Source: Paenibacillus koleovorans NBRC 103111 (lineage in GTDB: Bacteria > Bacillota > Bacilli > Paenibacillales > NBRC-103111). From it: DNA of 64,000 nt. The stretch covers positions 1-64,000 of the forward strand of contig NZ_BIMA01000006.1 of the NCBI RefSeq assembly GCF_004000845.1, in the 5' to 3' direction. Under the pieces are notes generated by a model. That model had not been told where the DNA came from and searched no databases. It saw only the letters and a list, made by a program, of their open reading frames with translations. A program made the translations under genes and the position numbers. This document shows positions 18,930 to 28,232 of the stretch, in pieces (within the stretch, counting starts at the first letter, position 1; the number at the start of each line of letters is the position of its first letter).

Positions 18930-18958
18930 AGAGGGAAACTATAAACCGTGTGGAATAT
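18930..18958 (+). promoter_or_regulatory. Sigma-H-like promoter of ftsA-ftsZ
   Basis: The pattern RNAGGAWWW-N11-RNNGAATWW is met with one mismatch: AGAGGGAAA (18930-18938), 11 bases, then GTGGAATAT (18950-18958). In B. subtilis ftsAZ has a sigma-H promoter that raises FtsZ at the onset of sporulation, so both sequence and place fit. The 235-bp gap before ftsA holds no gene. Confidence 0.6.
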
Positions 18959-19018
18959 GTACAAAGGCAAAGTTAGCCATGCCAGGTTTATTTCCAGGGA
19001 AACAGGAGGTGCCACGGG

Positions 19019-20260
19019 TTGAGCAGCAATGACATCATTGTGAGTTTGGACATCGGTACATCCAAGGTTCGAGCGATCATAGGTGAGTTGAACAACGGAG
19101 CCATTCATATAATTGGAGTCGGCTCAGCCGACTCGCTAGGAATCCGCAAAGGCGCCATCGTCGATATTGACCAAACCGTTCAATCGATCCGCAATGCGAT
19201 CGACCATGCCGAACGGATGGTTGGCATACAGATCTCCGAAGTATATGTTGGCATTTCCGGCAATCATATCGGCCTTCAATCGAGCCACGGCGTCGTTGCC
19301 GTATCGGATGAGGACCGGGAGATCGGCGAATTGGACATCGAGCGCGTCCTCCAAGCGTCCAAGGTCGTGGCGCTTCCGCCGGAACGCGAGATTATCGGCG
19401 TTGTGCCGAAGCAATATTTGGTCGACGGACTCGAGGGCATTCAAGATCCGCGCGGCATGATCGGGGTTCGGTTGGAAGTCGAGGCATCCATCGTCACCGG
19501 CGCCAAAACTTCCATACATAATCTGATACGAGTCGTAGAGAAGGCGGATTTGAAGGTATCGGGCCTGATCCTGATGTCGCTTGCCGCAGGCCAGATGTGC
19601 CTGTCCAAGGACGAGAAGGCGATCGGAACGGTGCTGGTCGATATCGGCGCCGGCTCGATTACGATTGCCGTATTCAATGAAGGCAGTCTGGCTGCGACTT
19701 CCACGTTGCCGATCGGCGGAGACTTCGTCACCAACGACATCTCCATCGGCATTCGGACGCAGCTCGATATAGCGGAGAAGATCAAGCTCAAGTTCGGCTG
19801 CGCCATCGTCGAGCATGCCGCCGGCGATCAGGTGTTCAAGGTGAATCGCATCGGCAGCAACGTCGACAAGGAATTTACGCAGGTGGATTTGGCGAATATT
19901 ATCGAACCGCGCGTGCAAGAGATTTTCCATCTCGTACGTGCGGAGGTGCAGCGTCTGGGGTATCCGGAGCCAGCCGGAGGGTATGTGTTAGCCGGCGGTT
20001 CGGTCACTATGCCCGGCGTGCTGGAGATCGCCCAGCAGGAGCTGGAAAATTCGGTCCGCGTGGCCATCCCCGACTTCATCGGAGTCCGCGATCCGTCTTA
20101 CGTGAACGGCGTCGGCATTATCCAATACGTCTACAAGTACGCCCGGCAGCGCAGCACATCGGCCGTCCGCAAAACCGCTTCATCGAAGAAGGCCGCTCAG
20201 GAGAAGTCTAAAGGCGGATTTATGGAAAAGTTCAAAAATTGGATCAGCGAATTTATTTAA
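19019..20260 (+). CDS. ftsA: Cell division protein FtsA
   Basis: A 413-residue actin-fold ATPase that tethers FtsZ filaments to the membrane. N-terminal phosphate loop VSLDIGTSKVRAIIGE, a second phosphate-binding motif VLVDIGAGSITIAVF, and GYVLAGGSVTMPG in the C-terminal half are visible, with the SHS2-type insertion (1C domain) at about residues 85-165. The last residues FMEKFKNWISEFI form the amphipathic membrane-targeting helix. The TTG start at 19019 follows AGGAGGT at 19003-19009. Confidence 0.96.
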   Translation: MSSNDIIVSLDIGTSKVRAIIGELNNGAIHIIGVGSADSLGIRKGAIVDIDQTVQSIRNAIDHAERMVGIQISEVYVGISGNHIGLQSSHGVVAVSDEDREIGELDIERVLQASKVVALPPEREIIGVVPKQYLVDGLEGIQDPRGMIGVRLEVEASIVTGAKTSIHNLIRVVEKADLKVSGLILMSLAAGQMCLSKDEKAIGTVLVDIGAGSITIAVFNEGSLAATSTLPIGGDFVTNDISIGIRTQLDIAEKIKLKFGCAIVEHAAGDQVFKVNRIGSNVDKEFTQVDLANIIEPRVQEIFHLVRAEVQRLGYPEPAGGYVLAGGSVTMPGVLEIAQQELENSVRVAIPDFIGVRDPSYVNGVGIIQYVYKYARQRSTSAVRKTASSKKAAQEKSKGGFMEKFKNWISEFI

Positions 20261-20314
20261 TACCGCGCGTGTGCAACGTAATGATTACGGACTTGTTAGG
20301 GGGATTTGGGATTT

Positions 20315-21439
20315 ATGTTTGAATTCGACATGGACACGGATCAATTGGCCAAAATTAAGGTGATCGGCGTGGGCGGAGGTGGCAGTAACGCGGTCAACCG
20401 TATGATAGAGTTCGGGGTGAAGGGAGTCGACTTCATCACGGCGAATACCGACGCGCAAGCTTTGAATGCCGCCAAATCGACGCAGAAGCTGCAGCTAGGC
20501 GACAAGCTGACCCGCGGTCTTGGCGCCGGAGCGAATCCGGAAGTAGGCAAGAAGGCGGCGGAGGAGTCCCGGCAACAAATTATTGATGCGCTTAAAGGCA
20601 CCGACATGGTGTTTGTGACCGCGGGTATGGGCGGCGGTACCGGTACCGGAGCAGCGCCAGTCATTGCCGAGATTGCGAAGGAATGCGGCGCCCTTACGGT
20701 TGGCGTCGTGACGCGTCCATTTACGTTCGAAGGGCGCAAACGTGCAGGACAAGCCGATGCCGGCATCCAAGCGCTGAAGGAAAAAGTGGATACGCTGATC
20801 GTCATTCCGAACGATCGTTTGCTTGAGATTATCGACAAGAAGACGCCGATGCTAGAAGCGTTTAGTCATGCAGACAATATTTTGCGTCAGGGTGTAAAAG
20901 GCATCTCCGACCTTATTGCCGTGCCTGGATTGATCAACCTCGACTTCGCCGACGTGAAGACGATCATGACCGAGCGCGGCTCGGCTTTGATGGGCATCGG
21001 CACGGCGAAAGGCGAGAACCGTGCGGCCGAAGCGGCCAAGATGGCGATCATGAGCCCGCTGCTTGAGACTTCGATTGACGGCGCGCGCGGCGTGTTGATG
21101 AACATCACCGGCGGCGTGAACCTGAGCCTCTACGAAGTGAACGAGGCGGCCGACATCGTATTCTCCGCATCCGATCCGGAAGTGAACATGATCTTCGGTG
21201 CCGGCATTGATGAGAACCTCACCGACGAGATTGTCGTGACGGTTATCGCGACAGGCTTTGAGCACCGTGCCGCTGCGCCTATTCAACAAACGCGCCGTCC
21301 AAGCGGCGTCAGCCACCAGGAGCCGGCGGAGAAGTACGCGAATCCGCTCAAGCCGTTCGGCGCTCCTCCATCCGGTGACCAGCTGGACATCCCGACGTTC
21401 CTGCGCAACCGCGGCAAGAACAATCCGGGCGGACGATAA
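20315..21439 (+). CDS. ftsZ: Cell division GTPase FtsZ
   Basis: A 374-residue tubulin homologue that forms the Z ring. The GTP tubulin-signature loop GGGTGTGA is at residues 106-113; [14 protein letters not shown] at the N-terminus and [11 protein letters not shown] (synergy loop) are typical. After a disordered linker, the C-terminal peptide DIPTFLRNR, which binds FtsA and SepF, is intact. The ATG at 20315 is preferred over TTG 20306 because the ribosome site TTAGGGGG lies too close to the latter. A strong terminator follows. Confidence 0.98.
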   Translation: MFEFDMDTDQLAKIKVIGVGGGGSNAVNRMIEFGVKGVDFITANTDAQALNAAKSTQKLQLGDKLTRGLGAGANPEVGKKAAEESRQQIIDALKGTDMVFVTAGMGGGTGTGAAPVIAEIAKECGALTVGVVTRPFTFEGRKRAGQADAGIQALKEKVDTLIVIPNDRLLEIIDKKTPMLEAFSHADNILRQGVKGISDLIAVPGLINLDFADVKTIMTERGSALMGIGTAKGENRAAEAAKMAIMSPLLETSIDGARGVLMNITGGVNLSLYEVNEAADIVFSASDPEVNMIFGAGIDENLTDEIVVTVIATGFEHRAAAPIQQTRRPSGVSHQEPAEKYANPLKPFGAPPSGDQLDIPTFLRNRGKNNPGGR

Positions 21440-21455
21440 TAGAGTCTACCAAGAT

Positions 21456-21484
21456 GCTGTAGGGGCCACCCTGCGGCTTTTTTT
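21456..21484 (+). terminator. Rho-independent terminator after ftsZ
   Basis: Nine-pair stem GCTGTAGGG (21456-21464) with CCCTGCGGC (21469-21477), 4-base loop, followed by seven T. It closes the dcw transcription unit. Confidence 0.9.
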
Positions 21485-21561
21485 GTTTCTATCGAGCCTC
21501 TCAAACCCGCTGCTTGTCCCCCGCAAACATACGGAAAATTCGCCAAAATTAGATGCAAAGC

Positions 21562-21605
21562 ACTGACAAGTTTAGACAGACTTTGGAATAGGCTTACTAT
21601 ATACT
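21562..21605 (+). promoter_or_regulatory. Spo0A-type promoter of the spoIIG operon
   Basis: A -10 TATACT (21600-21605) is separated by about 21 bases from TAGACA (21573-21578). Such an over-long spacer is the hallmark of the B. subtilis spoIIG promoter, which needs phosphorylated Spo0A. Two GACA half-sites (ACTGACA 21562-21568 and TTAGACA 21572-21578) lie 10 bp apart over the -35, resembling inverted 0A boxes (TTCGACA). The match of each box is partial, so this is a candidate. Confidence 0.5.
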
Positions 21606-21615
21606 AAACTCATTC

Positions 21616-21651
21616 GTCGCCCCGATAGACATCTTGCCTTGTCGGGACGAC
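21616..21651 (+). other. Stem-loop in the spoIIGA leader
   Basis: GTCGCCCCGA (21616-21625) pairs with TCGGGACGAC (21642-21651) at nine of ten positions around a 16-base loop. No T-run follows. It falls between the predicted promoter and spoIIGA; a role in mRNA stability or translation is possible but unproven. Confidence 0.5.
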
Positions 21652-21719
21652 CAACATACGCCGGTGTCGGACAGCGCTGCACATTTACGATGGAGTAGCA
21701 GGAAGCGGAGGAACCGATC

Positions 21720-22643
21720 TTGGTCGTTTACTTGGATCTCATCTTCCTCATCAACCTGTTCGTGGACGGCGTCATCCTGTATATGACGGCCTGGACCCGC
21801 AAGCTGCCTGTCAAGCTGTGGCGCTTGGGACTATCCGCCGCCTTGGGTGCGTCCTACGTCCTGTTGATGTGGATCCCTTCCTTATCCTTTATGTTCACGA
21901 TTGCGGCGAAATGCTTACTTTCTGTAGTCATGCTCGTCCTAGCTTTCGGATTCGGAAGCATGCAAGCGTTTCTTCGCAATATCGGCACGTTCTATTTGAT
22001 CAATTTCGCGGTGGCCGGCGGCATCTTTGCGCTCTACTACTTCACGCAGACGTCCAGCGAGGTGATGAACGGCATTCTCGTCACGCGGACCGGGGGCATC
22101 GGCTACACGATGCAGATCGGATTCTGGTTCACGGCGATCGGGCTGACCTTCATGATCTGGTTTTACCGGACGGTATTCACTTCTATGCGCCGGCGGCAGG
22201 CGATGACGCAATATTTGGCCCAGGTCCGCATCCAGATCGGGGAGTTCGAGTCGCAATGCACCGGACTCTTGGATACGGGCAACCAACTATACGACCCGCT
22301 TACTCGGACGCCGGTTATGGTGCTGGAGGCCGACCAGTGGCGGGAGCTGCTCCCGCCGGAATGGATGAAGCGCATCCGGCAGTCGGAGGTCGACCAGTTG
22401 ATCGCGTCGATCGACGAGGGCGAATGGGAGTGGCAGGACCGGCTGCGGCTCGTGCCGTACCGAGGGGTGAACCGGGGCACGCAATTCATGCTCGCGGTGA
22501 AGCCCGACAAAGTCGTCGTCTCCTATTCCGACAACGAGATCGTGAACAGCAAAGTGCTGGTCGGATTGGACGGGGGCAAGCTGAGTGCGGACGGGTCGTA
22601 TCAAGCGATCCTGCATCCGACGCTCGTACAAATGGACGTTTGA
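21720..22643 (+). CDS. spoIIGA: Sigma-E processing aspartyl peptidase
   Basis: A 307-residue membrane protease that cuts the pro-sequence from SigE in the mother cell after a signal from SpoIIR. The N-terminal half holds about five membrane helices. The cytoplasmic C-terminal half holds the aspartyl-protease motif LLDTGNQLYDP (DTGN). It starts with TTG at 21720 behind GGAGGA (21707-21712). It lies 73 bp before its substrate gene sigE, the standard arrangement. Confidence 0.96.
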   Translation: MVVYLDLIFLINLFVDGVILYMTAWTRKLPVKLWRLGLSAALGASYVLLMWIPSLSFMFTIAAKCLLSVVMLVLAFGFGSMQAFLRNIGTFYLINFAVAGGIFALYYFTQTSSEVMNGILVTRTGGIGYTMQIGFWFTAIGLTFMIWFYRTVFTSMRRRQAMTQYLAQVRIQIGEFESQCTGLLDTGNQLYDPLTRTPVMVLEADQWRELLPPEWMKRIRQSEVDQLIASIDEGEWEWQDRLRLVPYRGVNRGTQFMLAVKPDKVVVSYSDNEIVNSKVLVGLDGGKLSADGSYQAILHPTLVQMDV

Positions 22644-22716
22644 CAGACCGAAGCCGCTTCACCACAATTTTATGAGAATGCCAACCTTGCGCTGGCCGTA
22701 ATCAGGAGGGTACCCG

Positions 22717-23439
22717 ATGCTGGTCAAATGGAAACTGATGATGAATCTGTATTACTATCGCTTCATGTTCCTGCTGGGGCTGAAGAGCGAGGAAATCTAC
22801 TATATCGGAGGCAGTGAAGCGCTACCGCCGCCGCTTACGCGAGAGGAAGAGGAGTATTTGCTCGAGAAGCTGCCCTCCGGCGATTCGGCGATCCGGGCGA
22901 TGCTCATCGAGCGCAACCTGCGTTTGGTCGTCTACATTGCGCGCAAGTTCGAGAACACGGGCATCAATATCGAGGATCTGGTCTCTATCGGCGCGATCGG
23001 CCTCATCAAGGCGGTCAATACGTTCGATCCGGAGAAAAAAATCAAGCTCGCTACATACGCCTCGCGCTGCATCGAGAATGAGATTCTGATGTACCTGCGC
23101 CGCAACAGCAAGTTGCGGACCGAGGTCTCGTTCGACGAACCGCTTAATATCGATTGGGACGGCAATGAGCTGCTGCTCTCCGATGTGCTCGGCACCGAGA
23201 ACGATACGATCTATCGCAACATTGAGGAGCAAGTCGACCGCAAGCTGCTGCACAAGGCGCTTGACAAGCTTTCCGAACGGGAACGCATCATCATGGAGCT
23301 GCGATTCGGCTTGCAGGACGGGGAAGAGAAGACGCAGAAGGATGTCGCCGACATGCTCGGCATCTCCCAATCGTACATATCGCGGCTCGAGAAACGCATC
23401 ATCAAGCGGCTTCGCAAGGAATTTAACAAGATGGTGTAA
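22717..23439 (+). CDS. sigE: RNA polymerase sigma-E (mother cell), pro-form
   Basis: A 240-residue sigma-70 family factor for early mother-cell transcription. The first 28 or so residues are the amphipathic, membrane-associating pro-sequence, ending in the conserved segment [12 protein letters not shown] (28-39) where SpoIIGA cuts. Region 2 ([28 protein letters not shown]) and region 4 helix-turn-helix ([20 protein letters not shown]) are intact. No DNA rearrangement element interrupts the gene. The ATG at 22717 follows AGGAGGGT. Confidence 0.98.
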   Translation: MLVKWKLMMNLYYYRFMFLLGLKSEEIYYIGGSEALPPPLTREEEEYLLEKLPSGDSAIRAMLIERNLRLVVYIARKFENTGINIEDLVSIGAIGLIKAVNTFDPEKKIKLATYASRCIENEILMYLRRNSKLRTEVSFDEPLNIDWDGNELLLSDVLGTENDTIYRNIEEQVDRKLLHKALDKLSERERIIMELRFGLQDGEEKTQKDVADMLGISQSYISRLEKRIIKRLRKEFNKMV

Positions 23440-23506
23440 GCTTTGCGGCGCGCCTAAGACACCGTTTTCATAACGCCTCGGACACCTCGTGCGGGCCTCG
23501 ACAAGC

Positions 23507-23535
23507 GCATAAAAAAACTTTCCAAGGAGATAATG
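23507..23535 (+). promoter_or_regulatory. Sigma-F/sigma-G-type promoter of sigG
   Basis: GCATA (23507-23511) and, 14 bases on, GGAGATAATG (23526-23535). The second element fits the sigma-F -10 consensus GGNRANANTR at every defined position. B. subtilis sigG is switched on by sigma-F in the forespore and then by sigma-G itself, so the site fits both in sequence and place. The spacer is one base shorter than the usual 15. Confidence 0.65.
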
Positions 23536-23570
23536 TACAATAATGTTGCTCCTTGGGAGGTAGTTGCACG

Positions 23571-24353
23571 ATGACCCGAAATAAAGTGGAGATCTGTGGT
23601 GTTGATACTTCGAAACTTCCCGTACTGACGAACGCCGAAATGCGCGAGCTGTTCGTACGGCTTCAAAATAACAAGGAGCGAACGGCAAGAGAGAAATTGG
23701 TGAACGGGAACCTGAGGCTGGTGCTGAGCGTCATCCAACGGTTCAACAATCGGGGCGAATTCGTGGACGATCTGTTCCAGGTCGGCTGCATCGGCCTCAT
23801 GAAGGCGATCGACAACTTCGACCTGAGCCAGAATGTCAAATTTTCCACGTATGCGGTCCCGATGATTATCGGAGAAATACGCCGCTACTTGCGGGACAAC
23901 AACCCGATCCGGGTGTCGCGTTCGCTGCGGGATATCGCCTATAAGGCGCTGCAGGTACGGGACAGTCTGACGAACTCGAACTCTCGAGAGCCGTCGATTT
24001 ACGAAATATCCGAAGCGCTCAACGTGCCCAAGGAAGACGTCGTGTTCGCGCTCGATGCGATCCAGGATCCGGTATCGTTGTTCGAACCGATCTATCACGA
24101 TGGCGGCGATCCGATCTACGTGATGGACCAGATTAGCGACGAGCGGAACAAGGACATTTCCTGGATCGAAGGGATTGCGCTGCGGGAAGCGATGCGGAAG
24201 CTGAACGACCGGGAGAAAATGATATTGTCGATGCGCTTCTTCGAGGGCAAAACGCAGATGGAGGTAGCCGACGAAATCGGCATCTCGCAAGCGCAAGTGT
24301 CGCGGCTGGAGAAATCGGCGATCTCCCAAATGCAGAAGCATGTCAAGACTTAG
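23571..24353 (+). CDS. sigG: RNA polymerase sigma-G (late forespore)
   Basis: A 260-residue sigma factor, the same length as B. subtilis SigG. It directs late forespore genes such as those for small acid-soluble proteins and germination. The N-terminus MTRNKVEICGVDTSKLPVL is nearly invariant in SigG. Region 2 (GNLRLVLSVIQRFNNRGE, GLMKAIDNFDLS), region 3 and region 4 (MEVADEIGISQAQVSRLEK) are present. ATG 23571 follows GGGAGGT. Its own promoter precedes it and a strong terminator follows. Confidence 0.98.
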   Translation: MTRNKVEICGVDTSKLPVLTNAEMRELFVRLQNNKERTAREKLVNGNLRLVLSVIQRFNNRGEFVDDLFQVGCIGLMKAIDNFDLSQNVKFSTYAVPMIIGEIRRYLRDNNPIRVSRSLRDIAYKALQVRDSLTNSNSREPSIYEISEALNVPKEDVVFALDAIQDPVSLFEPIYHDGGDPIYVMDQISDERNKDISWIEGIALREAMRKLNDREKMILSMRFFEGKTQMEVADEIGISQAQVSRLEKSAISQMQKHVKT

Positions 24354-24375
24354 TCCAACAGTAGAACAACAGATG

Positions 24376-24405
24376 GGCTTGGCCGATATTCGGTCAAGCC
24401 TTTTT
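24376..24405 (+). terminator. Rho-independent terminator after sigG
   Basis: Eleven-pair stem GGCTTGGCCGA (24376-24386) and TCGGTCAAGCC (24390-24400) with a 3-base loop and TTTTT. Very strong. Confidence 0.93.
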
Positions 24406-24542
24406 ATTTTCAACAAAAAAAGTGAATCTTCGTCCCTGCGGCAGGACATTTCCTGCGCCCCCGTCATATAATGGGAACTGTAGGCATGGGCGCTAACGCA
24501 GGCTTGCTTGGCCTAACTTCTGGCGATCTCGGGTGATGCTTC

Positions 24543-24839
24543 GTGAAAATTTCAGATTTTCAGTCCAAGGACGTCATCAATATCGTGGATGGGAAAAAGC
24601 TGGGCCAAATCAGCGACCTGGAGCTTGATCTCCGGCAAGGACGCATCGATTCGATCGTCGTTCCGAACAGCGGCAAGTTTTTCGGATTTTTCGGCAACGG
24701 GACGGATGTCGTCATCCCCTGGCGCAACATTGTGAAGATCGGCATGGACGTCGTGCTCGTGAAGTTGGACGATGCCAGGTCGTATCGGGCAGTAGAAGAA
24801 GGAGAACCGCAGCAGGAGTACAATCGATCCTATCGATAA
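24543..24839 (+). CDS. ylmC: YlmC/YmxH family sporulation protein, PRC-barrel
   Basis: A 98-residue single PRC-barrel protein of the YlmC/YmxH family, found in endospore formers. Visible features are the N-terminal MKISDFQSKDVINI, the central turn GKKLGQISDLELDL, and the IPWRNIVKIGMDVVLVKL strand. Molecular function is not known; the family is tied to sporulation by distribution and expression. The GTG at 24543 has only a moderate ribosome site (GGGTGATG). It sits in the same place as in B. subtilis, directly after sigG. The C-terminal 15 residues are charged and variable. Confidence 0.88.
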   Translation: MKISDFQSKDVINIVDGKKLGQISDLELDLRQGRIDSIVVPNSGKFFGFFGNGTDVVIPWRNIVKIGMDVVLVKLDDARSYRAVEEGEPQQEYNRSYR

Positions 24840-24913
24840 ACATGGTGTCAGGGCAAGGCAGGCGGCTCCCGGGAGCAGGAGGTTCGCTTGCCTGACCGGC
24901 CATCAACCTATAC

Positions 24914-24927
24914 ATAGTACGTACTAT
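24914..24927. promoter_or_regulatory. Perfect 14-bp palindrome before pgeF
   Basis: ATAGTACGTACTAT is a perfect palindrome just ahead of the pgeF ribosome site AGGAG (24931-24935). It could be an operator. The half-sites ATAGTAC/GTACTAT recur, without the central two bases, upstream of pilB and pilT in this window. Confidence 0.5.
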
Positions 24928-24946
24928 CTGAGGAGTGGACAAGCCA

Positions 24947-25849
24947 ATGAGCAGCAGCAACAGCGCCAACAATACGAGTAGAAATCAACAAGAGGCATTC
25001 GCAGAAACCTCAATCGCCGGCAAACCCGCCGGTTATCAGATCGCGGATTGGCAACAACGGTTTCCCTATATAAGCGCAGGCATCACGTCCCGTCACGGCG
25101 GAATCAGCACCGGACCGCTGGCTTCGATGAATTGTGCGCTTCACGTCCAGGACGAGCCGCAGCATGTGATCGCCAACCGTGCGGCTTTCGCCGACACGCT
25201 CGGGATCCCGGTCGAGGCTTGGACATGCGCCGAGCAGGTGCACGGCAACCGGGTGGCGCTCGTGACAGCGCAGCAACGCGGCCGCGGCCGGCTGACGCGC
25301 GAGGATGCGCTGCAAGCGACCGATGCGCTGATCACGCAGGAGCCGGGCATCTGGTTGACCGCTTTTTTCGCGGATTGCGTGCCGCTATATTTCTTCGACC
25401 CTGAACATAAAGCGGTAGGTCTGGCCCATGCCGGCTGGAAAGGCACGGTGCTGCAAATTGCCGAAGAAACGGTTGAAGCGATGACCTCCGCTTTCGGCAG
25501 CCGCCCCGAGCGGATGTTGGCTGCAGTCGGCCCCTCCATCGGCGCCTGCTGCTATGAGGTGGACGATGCGGTCGCCAAGCCGGTGCGCGAAGCGTTAGAA
25601 CGAATGGAAATGGCGGAGCAGGAAATCCGGTTCCTCGTCCCGGATCGCGAACGGGCGGGCAAATATCGGCTGAACTTGCAACAATTAAATGGACAAATTA
25701 TGATAAAAGCAGGAATTATGCCGATCCATATCGAAATATGTGGTTTGTGTACCAGCTGTCGGACGGACGCGTTCTATTCCCATCGGAAGGAGCATGGCCG
25801 TACCGGGCGGATGGCTGCATGGATTGGCATAGACCTGACAAGCGTGTGA
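24947..25849 (+). CDS. pgeF: PgeF/YlmD family protein (LACC1-type purine nucleosidase fold)
   Basis: A protein of about 300 residues of the multi-copper-oxidase-like YfiH/LACC1 family. E. coli YfiH (PgeF) corrects misincorporated L-Ser in peptidoglycan precursors, while other members phosphorolyse purine nucleosides; which applies here is unknown. Metal-ligand motifs are intact: AEQVHGNRV, DCVPLYF with GLAHAGWKGT, GPSIGACCYEV, and CGLCTSCRTDAFYSHRKE. The first 40 or so residues are low-complexity Ser/Asn. The ATG at 24947 is used with AGGAG at 24931-24935. It leads the ylmE-sepF-ylmG-ylmH series. Confidence 0.93.
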   Translation: MSSSNSANNTSRNQQEAFAETSIAGKPAGYQIADWQQRFPYISAGITSRHGGISTGPLASMNCALHVQDEPQHVIANRAAFADTLGIPVEAWTCAEQVHGNRVALVTAQQRGRGRLTREDALQATDALITQEPGIWLTAFFADCVPLYFFDPEHKAVGLAHAGWKGTVLQIAEETVEAMTSAFGSRPERMLAAVGPSIGACCYEVDDAVAKPVREALERMEMAEQEIRFLVPDRERAGKYRLNLQQLNGQIMIKAGIMPIHIEICGLCTSCRTDAFYSHRKEHGRTGRMAAWIGIDLTSV

Positions 25850-25876
25850 AGGCCCAGGAGAGAGGATAGAACAACG

Positions 25877-26587
25877 ATGAGTTTGACCCCGATGGAAGTG
25901 CGGATTCAGAACGTGGAAGAGCACATCGCCGCGGCTTGCCGGCGCAGCGGTCGCAGTCGCAGTGACGTGCAAGCGATCGCCGTTACGAAATACGTCTCGC
26001 TGGAGACGACCCGTTTGGCCATGCAGCTAGGACTTTTACATATCGGCGAGAATCGCTGGCAGGATGTGCAGCCGAAGTGGGAGGCGCTTGGCGCTTCCGG
26101 CGTCTGGCATTTTATCGGCCACTTGCAGACGAACAAAGTGAAGGATGTCATCGGCAAGTTCGAGTACATCCACTCGCTGGACAGGCTGTCGCTAGCGACG
26201 GAGCTCGAGCGTCAGGCGGCAAAACGGGGCATCGACCGCGTCCAATGCCTGATCCAACTGAACGTCTCCGGCGAGGAGACGAAGTACGGCATGGCGCCGG
26301 ATCGGCTGCTCGAATTTGCGGAACAGCTCCGCGAGATGCCGAGACTGCATGTTGCGGGCTTGATGACGATGGCCCCGTACGAGATGGAAGCGGAGCATAC
26401 CCGCCCTGTGTTTCGAGCGCTCCGCGAATGGAGAGATAAGCTGAATGCGAGCGGGATTTTGAAGGAAGCAGCGCCCCACCTGTCGATGGGCATGTCGAAT
26501 GATTTCGAGGTGGCGATCGAGGAGGGGGCGACGATGGTGCGATTGGGCACCGTTCTGGTAGGCAAAGAGATAACCGAGGAGGAATAA
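25877..26587 (+). CDS. ylmE: YggS family pyridoxal phosphate homeostasis protein
   Basis: A 236-residue single-domain PLP-binding protein with an alanine-racemase-like barrel. The PLP lysine lies in AIAVTKYVS near residue 37. [34 protein letters not shown] and [23 protein letters not shown] are family hallmarks. It controls free PLP and amino-acid balance rather than catalysing a reaction. It is two bases from sepF, the conserved arrangement in Gram-positives. Confidence 0.96.
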   Translation: MSLTPMEVRIQNVEEHIAAACRRSGRSRSDVQAIAVTKYVSLETTRLAMQLGLLHIGENRWQDVQPKWEALGASGVWHFIGHLQTNKVKDVIGKFEYIHSLDRLSLATELERQAAKRGIDRVQCLIQLNVSGEETKYGMAPDRLLEFAEQLREMPRLHVAGLMTMAPYEMEAEHTRPVFRALREWRDKLNASGILKEAAPHLSMGMSNDFEVAIEEGATMVRLGTVLVGKEITEEE

Positions 26588-26589
26588 CG

Positions 26590-27033
26590 ATGGGCGTAAT
26601 GAATCGATTTTTAAACTTTGTCGGTTTGCAGGATGAAGAAGAAGTAGTCGAGCGGGAGCGAGTTGTGGAGGATACCACGGATGAGCATGAAACCGTTGCG
26701 TCCGATTCGCGTAAAACAAAAGGGAACATTGTGAGCATTCATTCCCAGCGTAACACCCGGGTAGTCCTGTGCGAGCCGCGTTCGTACGAAGAAACGCAAG
26801 AAATAGCCGATCACCTGCGTTCGCGCCGTCCGACCGTCGTCAATCTGCAACGCGTCAGACCCGATCAAGCGATCCGCATCGTAGATTTCTTGAGCGGTAC
26901 GGTATATGCGCTGAATGGCAGCATTTCCAAGCTCGGTCCGAATATTTTTCTGTGTACGCCGGATTCCGTTGAAATTCAAGGCGCCATTTCGGAAATGCTT
27001 GAACAAGAGGAAGAATACAGAAAATCGAGGTGA
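26590..27033 (+). CDS. sepF: Cell division protein SepF
   Basis: A 147-residue FtsZ partner. The N-terminal amphipathic helix [18 protein letters not shown] is the membrane anchor, an acidic linker follows, and the SepF core (about residues 55-140) contains [20 protein letters not shown] and [17 protein letters not shown]. SepF polymerises into arcs that bind the FtsZ C-terminal peptide and shape the septum. The operon place (ylmE-sepF-ylmG) is conserved. Confidence 0.97.
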   Translation: MGVMNRFLNFVGLQDEEEVVERERVVEDTTDEHETVASDSRKTKGNIVSIHSQRNTRVVLCEPRSYEETQEIADHLRSRRPTVVNLQRVRPDQAIRIVDFLSGTVYALNGSISKLGPNIFLCTPDSVEIQGAISEMLEQEEEYRKSR

Positions 27034-27038
27034 CCGTG

Positions 27039-27332
27039 TTGGACGAATTTACCATTGCATCGATTCAAGGCTATATCTCCCAACTGGGTGTTATTTACCA
27101 ATATCTAATTATCGCTTACGTCCTGCTCTCTTGGCTGCCTAGCGCTCGGGAAAGCTTCATCGGCGAAATGCTCGGCAAGCTGGTCGATCCGTACTTGAGC
27201 CCGTTCCGGAGACTGATCCCGCCGATTGCCGGCATGATCGACATCTCCCCAATCGTTGCCTTGATTGCGCTTCGATTCGTTGTAATGGGGATCAATACCA
27301 TTGTCGGCTGGCTGCTCGGCGTATTCGTGTAG
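27039..27332 (+). CDS. ylmG: YggT family membrane protein YlmG
   Basis: A membrane protein of about 97 residues with two YggT-type hydrophobic segments (about 15-35 and 65-95) joined by the conserved LVDPYLSPFRRLIPPIAG loop. Its function is not settled; homologues affect nucleoid or division placement. GTG codons at 27030 and 27036 and TTG at 27039 are in frame; the ribosome site GAGGTGA (27027-27033) is best spaced for the TTG. The ribosome site overlaps the sepF stop. Confidence 0.92.
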   Translation: MDEFTIASIQGYISQLGVIYQYLIIAYVLLSWLPSARESFIGEMLGKLVDPYLSPFRRLIPPIAGMIDISPIVALIALRFVVMGINTIVGWLLGVFV

Positions 27333-27349
27333 CGGCTGGCTGAGACGAT

Positions 27350-28135
27350 ATGACGGACCGCGATTTCTATAGTCATTTTCATTCCGACGAGCATCATTTC
27401 GTCGATAAAGCGTTGGATTGGCTGGAGCGAGCAGGCGAGCGCCATACGGTGAAGCTATCGGATTTCCTTGATCCGCGGCAAGCTCACATCCTGACCATGC
27501 TCGCCAATCGGCATTCCGACGCGCAAGTGCAGCTGTTCGGGGGCTACGTTGGGGCAGAGCGCAAACGCGCGTGGATCGCTCCGGAATACAAGGCACCGCA
27601 AGAAGCCGACTTCCAACTGTCGCTGCTGGCGATCACCTCGGAGGATCCGCAATTCGGCTCACTGGAGCATGGCGACTTCCTGGGCGCTCTGCTTGGGGTC
27701 GGTCTCAAGCGCGACCGAATCGGCGACCTGCATGTTAAAGAACGGCAATGTCATGTAGTGCTGGCGACGGAAGTGTCCGATTTTTTCCGCATGCAGCTGC
27801 AGCAAGTGGGCAGGGCTCACGTTCGCACGGAATTGCTGCCGATCTCGGCGTTGGAGCCGGTCGTGCAGTCGTATGAGGAGATGGGTCTTTCGGTTGCCTC
27901 GATGCGAATGGACGGCATAGTAAGCGACGTATACCGGCTCAGTAGAGCCAAGGTGCTGCCGCCGATCAAGAACGGCCGTTGCCGGATCAATTGGAAGGTC
28001 GAAGAAGATCCGAGCAAATCGCTTAAGGCAGGCGACGTCGTTTCGTTTCAAGGGTTCGGACGATTCCGAGTATTGGATGTCGAAGGCGAGACGAAGAAAG
28101 GTCGAATCCGGTTGAAAATTGGGAAATACGTGTAG
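27350..28135 (+). CDS. ylmH: S4-domain RNA-binding protein YlmH
   Basis: A 261-residue protein with the YlmH N-terminal region (DFYSHFHSDEHHFVDKALDW... DPRQAHI, about residues 1-170) and a C-terminal S4 RNA-binding domain (about 185-245: VASMRMDGIVSDVYRLSR... LKAGDVVSFQGFGRFRV). Homologues bind stalled ribosomal 50S-tRNA complexes and aid rescue or quality control. The ATG at 27350 has no strong ribosome site but matches the family start. Confidence 0.94.
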   Translation: MTDRDFYSHFHSDEHHFVDKALDWLERAGERHTVKLSDFLDPRQAHILTMLANRHSDAQVQLFGGYVGAERKRAWIAPEYKAPQEADFQLSLLAITSEDPQFGSLEHGDFLGALLGVGLKRDRIGDLHVKERQCHVVLATEVSDFFRMQLQQVGRAHVRTELLPISALEPVVQSYEEMGLSVASMRMDGIVSDVYRLSRAKVLPPIKNGRCRINWKVEEDPSKSLKAGDVVSFQGFGRFRVLDVEGETKKGRIRLKIGKYV

Positions 28136-28232
28136 AGGGCGTGCAGGATTTTGCTCCATGGCGTCGAATGGTACAAGATGAGGAGAGCGTTCGGCAGCAA
28201 GAGAAGTCTCTCAAATTTCAGGAGGTGCACCA

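Noticed and set aside
24449-24475. Sigma-K-type promoter before ylmC (AC-N17-CATATAATG)
   Set aside because: The last conserved base is wrong and a hairpin covers part of the spacer; evidence is too thin to list as a feature.
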